DNA of 64,000 nt, from NCBI GenBank assembly GCA_030581615.1, contig JAKTTT010000031.1:124001-188000 (forward strand). The letters are read 5' to 3'. Source of the stretch: Alloascoidea africana. Its lineage: Eukaryota; Ascomycota; Alloascoideomycetes; Alloascoideales; Alloascoideaceae. The notes below the pieces were generated by a model, which saw only the letters and a list, made by a program, of their open reading frames with translations, ran no database searches and was not told the origin of the DNA. Below are positions 51,119 through 62,271 of the stretch, in pieces. The position numbers and the translations under genes were made by a program. Position 1 is the stretch's first letter; each line of letters opens with the position of its first letter.

Positions 51119-53775
51119 ACGACAATCCACACCCCAAAACTCGTTCACAGCAGTCCCAATGCGATAACCCCAAATCTCCTTCCAGCTCCCTCGACACTGT
51201 GGTTGTGAGCGACACTTCCTGTGCCCCGTCACAGGACACAAGGGACCTATGCATCCAGAAGCTGGAGCTTCGACCTGGAGTCTCAATCCAAGACGAGAAA
51301 ATCTACGACAATACCGATTTTGATGGCATGGATGACTTTTCCGACTTTTCCGACTTTGACATGTCCATCGATGAGAAAGAACTGGATGAAGAGTTGAAAA
51401 GGGCTGAATTACTAGTGGACAAATTCAAAATGTCTTCTCCTATAAAGCACCCTACCAACATTGATGTCAACATCGATCCAGGAACACCCGAGGCTTATTC
51501 CCCTACCAAAGAAAGAAAACGAAAAAGAAAACGAAATCATAGTCCTGGTTTATCAGAAATGATCAATGGAATGGCCAATGGAATGGCCAATGGCAATAAT
51601 CAACAAATCCCTGCGAAAAATGAACCAGATCTCTATTCATCTTTCTCATCATGGCAAGAAGCGCCTACCCCAACCAGAGAACCAGAACAGGAACCTCCTA
51701 CAACCATCTTTCATCAATCGCCAGCGAAAAGAGAACCAGAACCTCTTACAACAATTCCGTTAAATATCCCTACCATACAACAACTACAGGAACTTCCTGT
51801 AGCATGCAATGATATCCTACCGTCTACTCTTCCCGCCAAACTTCCTCATGAAGAGGATAATTTAATAGAAGCAATGAAAGGCCAATCCGATAACAAAAAC
51901 ATTGTGCTCACTCCAGAACAAAAATACATAATAGACGTTGTTGTGAATCAGGGGAAAAGCATTTTTTATACAGGCGCTGCAGGAAGTGGGAAATCCATCC
52001 TACTCAAAGAACTGATTAAACGACTTAATGAAAAATACGGTTACTCTTCTCAAGCAGTCGCAGTGACTGCACCATCAGGAATGGCGGCTATAAACATTGG
52101 TGGTCAAACTCTTCACAGTTGGGCAGGTATAGGCCTTGGGAAACCCAAATACGAAATTCTGGTGAAAGCATTGAAGAAAAAGGATAGAATCAAACCTTAT
52201 ACACGATGGATCAGTTGTCGAGTTTTAATCATTGATGAGATATCCATGTGTGATGGTGATTTTTTAGACAAGCTCTTTGACATTGCAAATACAATTCGAC
52301 GAAAACCCAATTTTGGAGGAATTCAATTGGTTCTTTGTGGCGATTTCTACCAACTACCTCCTGTTCCTGAAAGAGATGAACACGGCGTGGAAAAACCACA
52401 AGTTTTTGCCTTTGAGTCTCGGACGTGGAACACCTGTATTTCTGGTGCCTATGAATTGCAAACTGTGTTTCGACAAATTGGTGACTCGGAGTTTATCAAT
52501 ATGCTGAACCATCTCAGAACAGGCAACATTACTCCAGAAATTGAGAAAAAATTCCAGGCTTTGAGTCGTAATATTAAAGTTGAAAAAGATATTCAACCAA
52601 CTTTGCTTTACCCTATCAACTCGATGGTGGATGCAATAAACAACAGAGAACTGGATCGCCTACCAACAAAAGTCATGACCCATAAAGCAACAGATACTGG
52701 TAGATCACTGAAAACAGAATTTTTCTTTAAATCTTTGAGAATCAGCTCTGAAATTAGGCTAAAAGTTGGCGCACAAGTAATGTCCCTGATCAACATTCCA
52801 GATCTCGGAATCGTTAATGGAAGCCTTGGACGCTTAATTGGATATGTATCTGGCCCCATATGGAGACTCTGCATTGATGCTCCTGAACCAGGTCTGGGGA
52901 AAGGTTCATGGAATGATGAGAATGATAGTCCTGGTGTTCCATTACTGCCTATTCCACGGCTATTTGAAGTATTAAGTATGGCAAAGGGTCATCTTGGCCA
53001 ACCGCTCAAAGAATACCAACATACTGAACCTTATTGTAGTCTCAGTGATTTGGAGCAGAAATTGTTCCGGCACTATGTTGAGAAAAACTCTTCAACCGAT
53101 TCTACACCGGAACCAGAACTCCCAATAGTTGATTTTATCGGTGTTGGACCGCGACTTGTTAATCCAAAAAGATTCGAGCTGCCGCATCCCGATCATCCAG
53201 ATTTATCACTGGCCAGTCGTATGCAAGTGCCTTTGTCCCTGGCATGGGCGCTATCGATACACAAATCCCAAGGCCAGACCTTATCCTATGTACGCGTTGA
53301 TGTATCAAGATCTTTTGAAGCTGGTCAAGCCTACGTTGCTCTTTCAAGAGCGGTTTCAAAAGAGGGTTTACAAGTATTGGGATTTTCAAGAAGAGTGGTA
53401 AAAGTTAATGATAAAGTTTTAAACTTTTATCGACAGTTGAAAACTGTATCCTATGATAAATCCATGATTGATGAATCTGAACTTGACAAGAGGTTATCTG
53501 AAGATTACTCAAAGAAACAACAAAATCAGACAACGGGGGGCTCGTTCTATAGGGATGCCTGTATAGAGACCACTCCTGATTCACCATCAGCATCATCATC
53601 TATAACCCGTCCACCACAATTCACCAGAAGCGGTTCTGAAGGAGGAGTGAAAATTCGAAAGTTGGGAGGACGCATGAAACAGAGAACTCTCAAATTTCGT
53701 GCCATTACGCCTGTCACATCATCATCATCATCATCAAAATCAAGTGCTAAAAAATCAAAGTCCTCTCGCTTTTGA
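50926..53775 (+). CDS. PIF1: Pif1-family 5'-to-3' DNA helicase
   Basis: Pif1 unwinds G-quadruplexes and RNA-DNA hybrids, limits telomerase and helps maintain mtDNA. The 949-residue protein has a disordered acidic N terminus (about 320 residues) with repeats of Gln/Ser, then the SF1B core. Walker A G-A-A-G-S-G-K-S is at about 350 and Walker B I-I-D-E-I-S-M-C at about 435. The Pif1 signature D-G-D-F-L-D-K-L-F-D-I-A follows, then G-D-F-Y-Q-L-P-P-V at about 472, H-K-S-Q-G-Q-T-L and A-Y-V-A-L-S-R-A-V. The C-terminal tail is basic and Ser-rich, suited to nuclear targeting. The chosen ATG lacks a mitochondrial presequence, unlike the long S. cerevisiae isoform. The next in-frame Met is about 130 codons on. 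Confidence 0.95.
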   Translation: MPPAQDDQFEEFQELDDISEAELSFFLSCEASQQSSRQSSQQSSQQSQPSQHTSNRSITTTSFLNDNPHPKTRSQQSQCDNPKSPSSSLDTVVVSDTSCAPSQDTRDLCIQKLELRPGVSIQDEKIYDNTDFDGMDDFSDFSDFDMSIDEKELDEELKRAELLVDKFKMSSPIKHPTNIDVNIDPGTPEAYSPTKERKRKRKRNHSPGLSEMINGMANGMANGNNQQIPAKNEPDLYSSFSSWQEAPTPTREPEQEPPTTIFHQSPAKREPEPLTTIPLNIPTIQQLQELPVACNDILPSTLPAKLPHEEDNLIEAMKGQSDNKNIVLTPEQKYIIDVVVNQGKSIFYTGAAGSGKSILLKELIKRLNEKYGYSSQAVAVTAPSGMAAINIGGQTLHSWAGIGLGKPKYEILVKALKKKDRIKPYTRWISCRVLIIDEISMCDGDFLDKLFDIANTIRRKPNFGGIQLVLCGDFYQLPPVPERDEHGVEKPQVFAFESRTWNTCISGAYELQTVFRQIGDSEFINMLNHLRTGNITPEIEKKFQALSRNIKVEKDIQPTLLYPINSMVDAINNRELDRLPTKVMTHKATDTGRSLKTEFFFKSLRISSEIRLKVGAQVMSLINIPDLGIVNGSLGRLIGYVSGPIWRLCIDAPEPGLGKGSWNDENDSPGVPLLPIPRLFEVLSMAKGHLGQPLKEYQHTEPYCSLSDLEQKLFRHYVEKNSSTDSTPEPELPIVDFIGVGPRLVNPKRFELPHPDHPDLSLASRMQVPLSLAWALSIHKSQGQTLSYVRVDVSRSFEAGQAYVALSRAVSKEGLQVLGFSRRVVKVNDKVLNFYRQLKTVSYDKSMIDESELDKRLSEDYSKKQQNQTTGGSFYRDACIETTPDSPSASSSITRPPQFTRSGSEGGVKIRKLGGRMKQRTLKFRAITPVTSSSSSSKSSAKKSKSSRF

Positions 53776-54287
53776 CACTTTATGTATTTTTGGGATATTT
53801 TTTTAATGCCTTTACAGTGTATGTGCTATTAGTATTGTTCACGGCGTTTTCTATAGTTTTTATGTTTTTGGTTTTGTAGAGCATGTCATCTTTACAGTTA
53901 TTATACCTCCCATATTTTAACGTGTTTTGGTAATGTCAAGAAAGCTTGATCATAAAAGTGTCTTTCCAATTCTCTCTCTCATCAGCACTAATTGTGACCC
54001 TGTGCTGTGAAGAGATGAGAGATGATGACCCTAAAATGACCAAACCCGGCGTTTCGGCAGGCTGGAAACCGACCACCACCAACTTTAAAGTTAAGTAATC
54101 ATGCTCCAACCCTTCTCTCTGAGTTTTTCTCCATGTGGCAAAGACTCAATACCGAGACGGGGACCACCATATCTTGCTTTCCCGCTAGTGACTGATTGCT
54201 CTAATTTTCCTCTGCACTCTGCTATCCAGATTCCAGAGATAAGATTCCAGAAACATTGAAAACAAATAGACAAGGAGATCGTTCAAG
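53776..54287. other. PIF1 3' flank and KES1 upstream region
   Basis: AT-rich up to 54000, then mixed. An ACCCTAA word lies at about 54028. A possible C/D-box pair (GATGATGA near 54022, CTGA near 54119) lacks a convincing terminal stem, so no snoRNA is called. Confidence 0.4.
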
Positions 54288-55628
54288 ATGGCCGAATCAT
54301 CCTCAACTTGGTCCTCATTCATCAAACAGATCACGTACTATACCGGTGACCTGTACTCTTTAACAGCGCCACCGTTTATCTTATCTCCAGTTTCACTGAT
54401 AGAGTACTCTTCTGCATGGGCCACTCATCCCGATTTGCTGATAGAGCCAGCATTGCCCAAGAATCAAGGGGATGACGACGGTCAACAAACAGCTCGATTC
54501 TTGGCCGTTTTGCGATGGTTTATATCTACTTTGAAACCTCAATATTCTTCAAGAACTGAAAAAGTGGGGATTGAAAAAAAGCCATTGAATCCTTTTCTTG
54601 GTGAACTTTTTGTTGGGAAATGGCCAAATCAAGAAATTGATGATGAGGAGGAGGAGGAAACCGGCGAAACGGTATTGCTTACAGAACAGGTTTCTCATCA
54701 TCCACCTGTTACCGCTTACAAGATATACAATGAGAAACATGGTGTTCAGTTGGAAGGTTATAATGAAACCAAGGCAGGAATCAACAGAACCCAAATTGTG
54801 CTTAGACAATTCGGCCATGCGATTCTTTCACTTGACAATGTCAAGGAGCAGTATTTGATCACATTCCCTCCTCTTCATTTTGAAGGATTGTTCAAAGGTC
54901 GACCTGAATTGGAACTGAATGGTTCTTCCTATATCCAGGCTTCAAATGGGCTTTTTGCAGTGATTGACTATGTGGGTGCAGGGTATTTCTACGGAGCGAA
55001 AAATACATTTAAGGCTAGAGTTTTTACATCTCGATCCGATTTGGAAGAGAAAAAAGCACCCATGTACGTTGTTGAAGGACAATGGAGTGGAAAGTCTGTT
55101 ATTAAACCTGATCCCGCACAGACTCAAGATGAAACTGATACTTCCACTTCTTCTGCAGAGTTTTACGATGCTTCAAGTTCACAGTCTCAAGATTTGATAG
55201 TAAAGCCAATTGAAGAGCAACATGAACTCGAATCGAGAAAAGCTTGGCAGAAGGTGTCTGAAGCAATTATAGAAGGCGATGTTCAAGCAATTCGAAAGGA
55301 AAAGACGGAAATTGAAGAGGCACAACGTGCGCAACGTCGAAAAGAGAATGAAGAAGGAATTTCTTGGCAAAATAGATGGTTTGAAAACCAACAAATTGAC
55401 CTATCCGATTTTTACACCAAAGATGAGAATGAGAATAAATTGGAATCAGAGAGTAATTCATCTTTCAACACAGGTTTTCTTGAACTATGCAAGAGTGCGA
55501 ATCTAAACCCTACAAATGTTCAAAGTGGTACACTTGAGACTTCTTCTAAGCCACAAAAGCCCGATAAAACACATCATTGGCGCTTTGCTCCTTCCAAATG
55601 GAAACAAGAAAAAGAGATTTCTCTTTAA
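54288..55628 (+). CDS. KES1: Kes1/Osh4-type oxysterol-binding protein
   Basis: Osh4/Kes1 exchanges sterol for PI4P between ER and trans-Golgi membranes. The 446-residue protein is a short ORP without PH or ankyrin domains. The N-terminal lid S-S-S-T-W-S-S-F-I-K-Q-I and the S-L-T-A-P-P-F-I-L-S-P-V-S-L run match Osh4 closely. The family signature E-Q-V-S-H-H-P-P lies at about 132-139, followed by N-P-F-L-G-E-L-F upstream in the fold and the sterol tunnel. A Glu/Lys-rich helical segment and a short basic tail (H-H-W-R-F-A-P-S-K-W) end the protein, as in Osh4 (434 aa). The frame is complete and unspliced. Confidence 0.95.
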   Translation: MAESSSTWSSFIKQITYYTGDLYSLTAPPFILSPVSLIEYSSAWATHPDLLIEPALPKNQGDDDGQQTARFLAVLRWFISTLKPQYSSRTEKVGIEKKPLNPFLGELFVGKWPNQEIDDEEEEETGETVLLTEQVSHHPPVTAYKIYNEKHGVQLEGYNETKAGINRTQIVLRQFGHAILSLDNVKEQYLITFPPLHFEGLFKGRPELELNGSSYIQASNGLFAVIDYVGAGYFYGAKNTFKARVFTSRSDLEEKKAPMYVVEGQWSGKSVIKPDPAQTQDETDTSTSSAEFYDASSSQSQDLIVKPIEEQHELESRKAWQKVSEAIIEGDVQAIRKEKTEIEEAQRAQRRKENEEGISWQNRWFENQQIDLSDFYTKDENENKLESESNSSFNTGFLELCKSANLNPTNVQSGTLETSSKPQKPDKTHHWRFAPSKWKQEKEISL

Positions 55629-55943
55629 AGAAGGCCCCTTGTATTTTGTTTTTACCCAACTATAAATATTATTTGTTGTACTCACGCATTTAGTTTAGTT
55701 TGAAAATCGTAATATTCAATCCCCCATATTTAAGTTGTTATCTATTAATTTAATGGAAATGAAATAATAATAATAAAAAACCGATTATTTTTCTTTTTTT
55801 TTAAAAAAAAAGGCAAACAAGTGAAATTCCCTAATACCCTTTCTTCCAAACCTTTCTTTTGGAGTGAAAAGAAAACCAACAAAACAATAAACAGAACAAT
55901 CAATCAATCAATCAATCAGTAAAAAGCAAATCATGTAATCAGT
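55629..55943. other. Convergent 3' spacer of KES1 and ATG11, with a CAAT repeat
   Basis: AT-rich with A/T runs. CAAT is repeated five times at 55897-55916. Confidence 0.7.
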
Positions 55944-58900
55944 TCAATTTTCTTCAGTTGCTTCAAGTATATTCCAACGAACTCCCATTTTCAATGAAAA
56001 TGGATTTTCTATTGGATTGTTCTCATCAGCCTCTGTAACTATTTTAGTCTCAATTCTCCTAATCCTCCCAAGCATCCACTCTCGACCAGTCAATCCTCTT
56101 GAAATGCTCTCACTTAAAAAGAAATGTGGTGCTCCAACATTAAATGCAGCCCAGGGCTGTACAACTGTGGACCTCCTCATTGACATGGACCCACTGGCTC
56201 TGCGAATTTCCGTATCACCTCGAGTAGGTAAGAACAATGCCAAATCTCCAACTTTAAACATCCGGACTGCAACTTTTTGTTTGCATTCATCTTCAAGGAG
56301 ATGGGTTTTGTCCCTGTAAACTTTGCATTCACGGTTAAGTCTTCTTGCCAAATGCTCAACATCGTGAAATCTCTTATCCACGGCAGATCGGAAAATGTCA
56401 TAATCGATATAGGTCTCTGCTAGAAATCTTGCAAATCGATTTTCAATTGATTTCAGATCGATTACAACACCTTTCCGAAGACTAATTAGAGATTCATCTT
56501 CCATATCTCCAGATCGCACTTCTTCTTGACCATCGGAATCATTCTCCGGTACTTGTTGATCCATCCAATATAACGAAGTTGGATCTTCCAGCCCAGCAGA
56601 TGATCTTCTCACAATTGCAGGAATCGAGTCTAATTCTGTTATCCCTCCTGAATTCATACTATTACGTACATTTGATGGATGGTCTTTTGAATAAAGTGAA
56701 CTCTTGAGCCCCTTCACTCTTAAAATGCTAAGAGTTGGTTGCGCTGTATTGTCCTCTTCATCCCATTCTTTCACCAAAAGTAGACCAATTGATTCAAGCA
56801 CAACACAACTTCGTTGATAACTGGTATATACTCTTTGACTCAGATCCTTTGATTTGTCGATAAACATTTCAACAGCCCTAATCAACCTTTCGTTCTCCTC
56901 CTGTACCACAACTTTAGAAACAGTCAGGTCGCTGATCTCTTTTTCGTCTGCCTCGCCAGATGTCTCCAGCTCATCTACCCGTTCCTTCAATTCTCGGATT
57001 TCGGATAAAAGCATGTTTCTTTCTTTGGAAAACTCAACTTCCTTGGATGTCATGTTTGCCAGGAGATCTTGCTTAATCGATTCAGTTTCGCTATTTCTTT
57101 GCTTCAAAGTCTCATTCTCTGTGGACATAACCCCAATCACATGGTTAAGTTGTGTTATCTGCTGCTTCAATTTTGTAATCTCTTCGCTTTCATTAAAAAT
57201 AGAATTTAATGAGTTAGGCTGAGATTTTGAGTCCGGTTCAGGAGACGTGGCTCTCCATTTGAGACGATCACTACTAACTTGCTTCTTGTGCAAAAGATCC
57301 TCCAGCTTTCGTATGCGAGACTCGTAGCTTTTTGTTTTATCCTCAGCAAGGTCATTGTTGCTGGATTCTGAACTGGAGAATGGCGAGCTAAGGCTTTTCA
57401 GCTGCTTTGACTGGGGGCGAGACAGCAACTGACGCCGTATTAATGTGTTCACAGAGGATGGTATAGCCACAAGGGCGTTCTGCAGATGTTTAGCAGTGTG
57501 ATTCAAAGACGGGTATTGTTTCAGCTTTTGTATATACTCCTGTACATCGCTAACAGTAATTGTCAAGTTTAGAATTGAACATGAGACATCGTTCAGTGAG
57601 ACACAAACTTCTAAACCAGAATCTGCTTTTATAATCTCACTCATTGGTTCTGCAATCTCTTTGTTCCAAGTGTCTCTTCTACTTTGCTCCATATCCCGCA
57701 GTCGCGTGAAGCTATCTACCGTTGCAATAGCTTCTCTATTAAGTGCTTCAGTCCAAGCTCTCCGTCTCACAATTTCTACCAAAAGGGACCCGTACAAAAG
57801 TGGCAAATCGATGACTCGATTCAGTGTATACTTGTACATAGAATCAGCCTCTAGCGCAGCTTGCAAATTTGCTAACTTTTTTCTGATCAATGCTGCTTGT
57901 GACTGAATATAAGCAACTTTTTGTAGTATCTTGATGGACCAAGTTATGGATTCATTCTTGTGTGCCAGCCATTTTTTTCTCATACTCTCAAGCTCATTTA
58001 GTAGTTGTTCAATGTTCGGGAGAAACTCGTTTTTGTGAATAGCAATGAGTCTTTGTGCTTGCTCTAATTGCGAATCTGACTTAGCACAAGAAGAAATAAA
58101 CTCTTGATCTTGTTGAGCCTTCTTTACTATAGCTGTAAAATCCTCAATCACCATTTCAAATTGTGGATTGGAATACTGTTTGCCAGTGCCGGACTGGAAG
58201 CGTTCATGCTCTTCTTGGACCGTATCACAGTCCGACTTGTTTTCTATGAATATATGCTTTACCTCCTTGAGATCAATCCCAATCTGCTTTTCCATAGTTT
58301 CTGCATCGATTGATATCGTTTCCAGCTCTTTCAGCTCGAGCCAATCGGAGAGCGTTTTGTGCTGGTTTGTTTGTATGCTCTTGTGTATTGGGATGCTTGA
58401 AACACTGGAATAAACATTCTTCCAGTTTGTTACAACAGGATCACCTTCAGAGTCTCTTACTCGGTTTGTTATGCTCTCAAGCAGCTTAGACGTATTAGTG
58501 GTATTTCTGCTTAGATTATGCAGCGCAACCGACAGCGACTGTTTCAGAACCGTGGCGGAGCTTGAATAACTGGAGAGCTCTTCATCAAGTGTGCTCACTT
58601 CTGTCAAAAGTCTGTTTGCCCATTGAGAATAGGACTCAAACGTGCTGGAAATAGAAGCAAGACTGTTTCGATTTCCTGGTTCGAGATGTGGCAAGTGCGG
58701 GATATTCAAAGGAGTAACCTTATCTTGGAGTTTTACGACATCAACCAGAAAGTTTGAGGACTCCTTGGAGGAGTAAACGAGCTTGTCGTAGATGAAAACA
58801 TCTTGCTAGACATAGTGAAAGCGGTTAGCGGACCCTGATGCAAGTCAAAAGAGATGGGGACTTTTGAGATAACTCCAACATACGCCATCAACAAGATGTA

Positions 58901-59124
58901 CTGGTTTCAAAAGCATCGCGTTTTTGGTCAACAATAACTGCCGTTCTGCAGGCAGTTGGAACGTAGCAGTGACCCATTCTTTGAACTCATCTAGGTTTCT
59001 GCAAAAGATTAGTCAATAAATACATAAAGAAGGCAGAGGGTTCTGTTTGAGGAAGCACGTACTTTTTGAAGGAATGAGGATTTACTTGAACCTGCTGCCC
59101 TGTATGTGCATGATTAACATTCAT
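55944..59124 (-). CDS. ATG11: Atg11, selective-autophagy scaffold, three exons
   Basis: Atg11 links cargo receptors to the Atg1 kinase in selective autophagy (Cvt pathway, pexophagy, mitophagy). Exons 59063-59124, 58884-58998 and 55944-58805 join in phase to 1012 residues (S. cerevisiae 1178). The N-terminal ubiquitin-like region has N-L-D-E-F-K-E-W-V-T-A-T-F and D-V-F-I-Y-D-K-L. Several coiled coils follow, notably K-L-K-Q-Q-I-T-Q-L-N-H and E-I-R-E-L-K-E-R-V-D-E-L. The conserved C-terminal Claw-type domain shows F-K-V-G-D-L-A-L-F-L-P-T-R and P-W-A-A-F-N-V-G-A-P-H-F-F-L. Introns of 64 and 78 nt have CTAAT/CTAAC branch sites. It is divergent from MAK3. Confidence 0.94.
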
Positions 59125-59368
59125 GTCTGTGCTGAGGATTAAATCTAGAGACCATCCGCTGGAAAAAAGGCCCCTTTAGAGAAGAAAACAGGGAAAAAAG
59201 TGCCTTTGTACTGGTAGAGGAAGCGTTCCTGATGAGTCGATGGCACGATATATTTCCCCAGGCCCAACTAACCCCAGATCGACCACATATGAAGTTACCC
59301 GGCCCCGAACTGTGCTTCTCCTTTGCTTGTGTGCGAATCACGATGAAGCCTGACTACTCGGTCATGAC
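59125..59368. promoter_or_regulatory. Compact ATG11-MAK3 divergent promoter with a Reb1-like site
   Basis: Only 244 bp separate the two start codons. TTACCCG (reverse CGGGTAA) lies at 59295-59301. No clear TATA box is seen. Confidence 0.5.
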
Positions 59369-59965
59369 ATGTCTGAGATAACGTATAGGCAGTTCGAGAA
59401 GCCGCCGACCGAGGAAGAGCTGGCTATAATAAAGGATCTGATAGCCCAAGATCTCTCGGAGCCGTATTCGATATACGTTTATCATTTCTTTCTGAACCAA
59501 TGGCCTCACTTGTCCATCTTGGTATGCTGTTTTACTCTCTGGTCCTGAATACCTTTATCTAACTGTGAGAATAAGGCCTACTCTGGAAGTGAACCGGTTG
59601 GGGTCATAGTAAGCCTGCTGGATAAACACCGGGATGTCAGGAAAAGAGGATACATAGGCATGTTGGCTGTGAAAAAATCTTTTCGAGGCAGGAAAATTGC
59701 AACGTCGCTGGCCAAACAGTCCATTGAGATTATGATTGGAGAAGGAGCTGATGAAATTATGCTTGAAACTGAAGTCGATAACAAGGCTGCCATTGCACTT
59801 TACGAGAACATTGGGTTTCTGAGGAGTAAGCGCCTCTATAGATACTATCTCAACCAACACGATGCGTTCAGATTGATTCTCCCATTAACAAATATGAGCA
59901 CGACAAGATCTCAATTTTTACAGCCGCCAGAGCAGAGCCCTATAAACGAGGTGAAACAAAGCTGA
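59369..59965 (+). CDS. MAK3: NatC catalytic subunit (Naa30-type N-acetyltransferase), two exons
   Basis: Mak3 acetylates N termini such as Met-Leu, Met-Ile and Met-Phe as the catalytic subunit of NatC. Exon 1 is 59369-59521 (51 codons) and exon 2 is 59576-59965. The product has 180 residues (S. cerevisiae 176). It shows L-S-E-P-Y-S-I-Y-V-Y with F-L-N-Q-W-P, then R-G-Y-I-G-M-L-A-V and the acetyl-CoA loop R-G-R-K-I-A. The family mark L-E-T-E-V-D-N-K-A-A and Y-R-Y-Y-L-N-Q-H-D-A-F-R-L-I-L-P-L follow. The intron is 54 nt. An acceptor 6 nt upstream (GAG before AATAAG) would add two residues and cannot be excluded. Confidence 0.95.
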
Positions 59966-60047
59966 TCACTTGCTATTTTTAACCTGTTTAATCTCTTCCC
60001 ATGAGAATTTGTATGTAGAATAAGCATCATAAAAAGCATACGTTATA

Positions 60048-61293
60048 TTATCCGTCTAGCGCAATTTCATCCTCCAAATACTCAAACCCACCAGAAACCA
60101 CAAATTTTGGTTCCGAGCCTTCCTGAATCGGTGTGCAGGCTTCAATCTCAACATCATTTTCTTCCGGTAAATCAAGTATGATTTCTCCTTCAATGGGCGC
60201 ATCCTTAAATACTGCTTTCAAGGGTGTCACACTAGTAAAAAGAACAAGAAAAAGTTAGTCTGAAGCCTATGAATGATGACAATTTTGCTAGGCCTACCTG
60301 ATACAGCCAGCCTGTAGAATCCAACCGTCGTTACCAGGGTCACTTTCACTAACTGATTTATGGACAACTTTATAGTCGGGATCCCATTTAAATTGTAGTT
60401 GCTTTGTAACACTGGAGTCAACAATATCGGTAACTTCCTTGTTCTTTATTGTCTTCTGATCAAATCGATACGTACTGCCCCATCTGTTTTCTAGAATAGG
60501 AGCATAGTATATCTTTGTTGCGTCGTTCAGATTTCGGATTAAGGGTATGTTGACACTGTATAGATCAACCTTGCCATCACTGGGCCAATTCTTGTAAAGG
60601 TGTTCACATAAAAACACGGCCATTCTGGATGCCTGTTCCAAAACATAAGCGGGAACACTTTTAGTATTAAAAGCATATGATAAAGCAATTGATTTGGCCC
60701 CAAATAATGCCGACTCAAGAGCTGCGCCAACTGTCCCACTTGACATTATATAGAGAGCAGTGGAGTTTCTTCCAAAGTTTGGTCCCGAGATGACAAGATC
60801 AATGGGGCCCTTGTGTTTGAACAGATGGTGGTATCCGATGTCAGCGCAGGAAGCAGGAGTCCCATCAATCAGCGCCCACTCGTCTTTTTCCTTATCGTCT
60901 AGATATCTTGGTACGGAGTAGGGTCCTTCATATGAGTTGTTTTTCAACGTCGGCTGTATAAATGAAGCGGTCAAGTCTTTTCCAGCAAGGTTTGCCTTTC
61001 CAATCCAAGATCTGTGGGGCCAATAAACAATTAGGACTCTAATCCCCAAATACATAGATCGATTCAGCGACCCTATGTATGCCAATGCTTTCTCTTACCT
61101 CTGCTGACTCGGTAAACAGACGCTGACATCCCAGTTTGTATATTTCTTTAGTGCGTTTGCAAGAAAGATAATATAAGGAGACGACTCGTCACTTGGAGGA
61201 CCATCATCATTAGTCAACTAAAAGGCTCTGTGGTTAATGATGGCCCAGTTGATCTGAGAGATGTGACTCTATCATCCTTACCAACACGTGCAT
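60048..61293 (-). CDS. SurE-family 5'/3'-nucleotidase or acid phosphatase, four exons
   Basis: SurE proteins are metal-dependent phosphatases that remove phosphate from nucleoside monophosphates; Yarrowia PHO2 and the N-terminal half of yeast Pby1 belong here. Exons 61282-61293, 61099-61217, 60298-61011 and 60048-60231 join in phase to 342 residues. The start M-H-V-L-L-T-N-D-D-G-P-P-S contains the metal-binding N-D-D-G motif, and exon 1 has just four codons. Other marks are G-T-P-A-S-C, S-G-P-N-F-G-R-N and S-S-G-T-V-G-A-A-L-E, with S-V-T-P-L near the end. There is no tubulin-tyrosine-ligase domain as in Pby1. Its 3' end lies 82 bp from the convergent MAK3 end. Confidence 0.93.
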
Positions 61294-62271
61294 CTCTTGA
61301 GCAGACTCTTTGGAAAAAGACAATGGAGAGATTCTTGAGGAAATGGCTCGAGCTTTATATGTCGAGGAATGTTTTGTACTGAGTGGGAGCTCTTAGCTTG
61401 AAACTAATAGTTGAGGAAAAAACATCTCGGAAAAATTGAAATCCAACGGTTTTTGCCCTTATTGGGAAGGATGATGTTCCAGCCTTTCTCAAGGTTTTGC
61501 TGCTTTCAGCGTATGGAATTAAGTTGCTTGGCCACATGTCTCAGTCTAAATCGAAAAAACCAGAAAATCACAGCGACTAAAATAGCTGTTTTTTTGGTTT
61601 TTCTTTTGGTCCTTGTTGATTCTCCTCATACGATATTCATTTATCAATAGAGCAGGCTTATGATCACCTGGCATTTTGCTGAAGACGGCTGCTCTCACGA
61701 CCACGTTTCCGACTAGCTAAAAAAGATGAAACTTAAATCGCCAACAAGTGTTGTCTGTAATTCAATATTACGCCATACCTCTTCTCTATACGGAGAGAGA
61801 AACCGAGCAAAATGATCGCCCTAGACAAGAAAATGAAGGTATGAAATATCGTCGCATCTCACAGCACCAGGTCTTTTCGCAATAGTCATCGCAATGCTTA
61901 TCTTATCTAGTCATTAAAGGTTACTCAGCCTAGATCCTGGAAAAACTAAAGATTGGAACTACATGACCCTATACTTGAGACCGCTGTTAGGATCTGTCTT
62001 CTGGGAAATGGAAAATAAAATTTGGCGCTATGTATGATGTTGCTTGAAGGATTTCAAGTCTCGATCTAGTAACTCATCCTCAAGCTTAAATAAACACCTT
62101 CGAGATGATAGTTAGAGACCTTTCCCTGACTAGACCTCACTACAAAAGACGCAACTTTTAAAAACAATTTCATTTTATTATCGTCCTACTTTTAGATACC
62201 AATGTGTATTACAACACAAGATCTTTTTATCGAGCCTATGTCTAGGAGTCAGAAAGCGTTTGAAGAAACTT
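61294..62271. other. Spacer between the SurE gene and the HSL7 3' end; possible small spliced gene
   Basis: Two reverse-strand pieces read well together: 61779-61820 (14 codons, G-D-H-F-A-R-F-L-S-P-Y) and 61546-61716 (beginning L-V-G-N-V-V-V-R-A-A-V-F). They are bounded by AG and GT signals and keep the frame. But the 62-nt intron between them has no clear branch site, I cannot find the start exon, and no family is recognised. I leave it as a hint only. Confidence 0.3.

Noticed and set aside
54001-54130. Possible C/D-box snoRNA (GATGATGA ... CTGA)
   Set aside because: No convincing terminal stem or guide pairing could be shown by eye.
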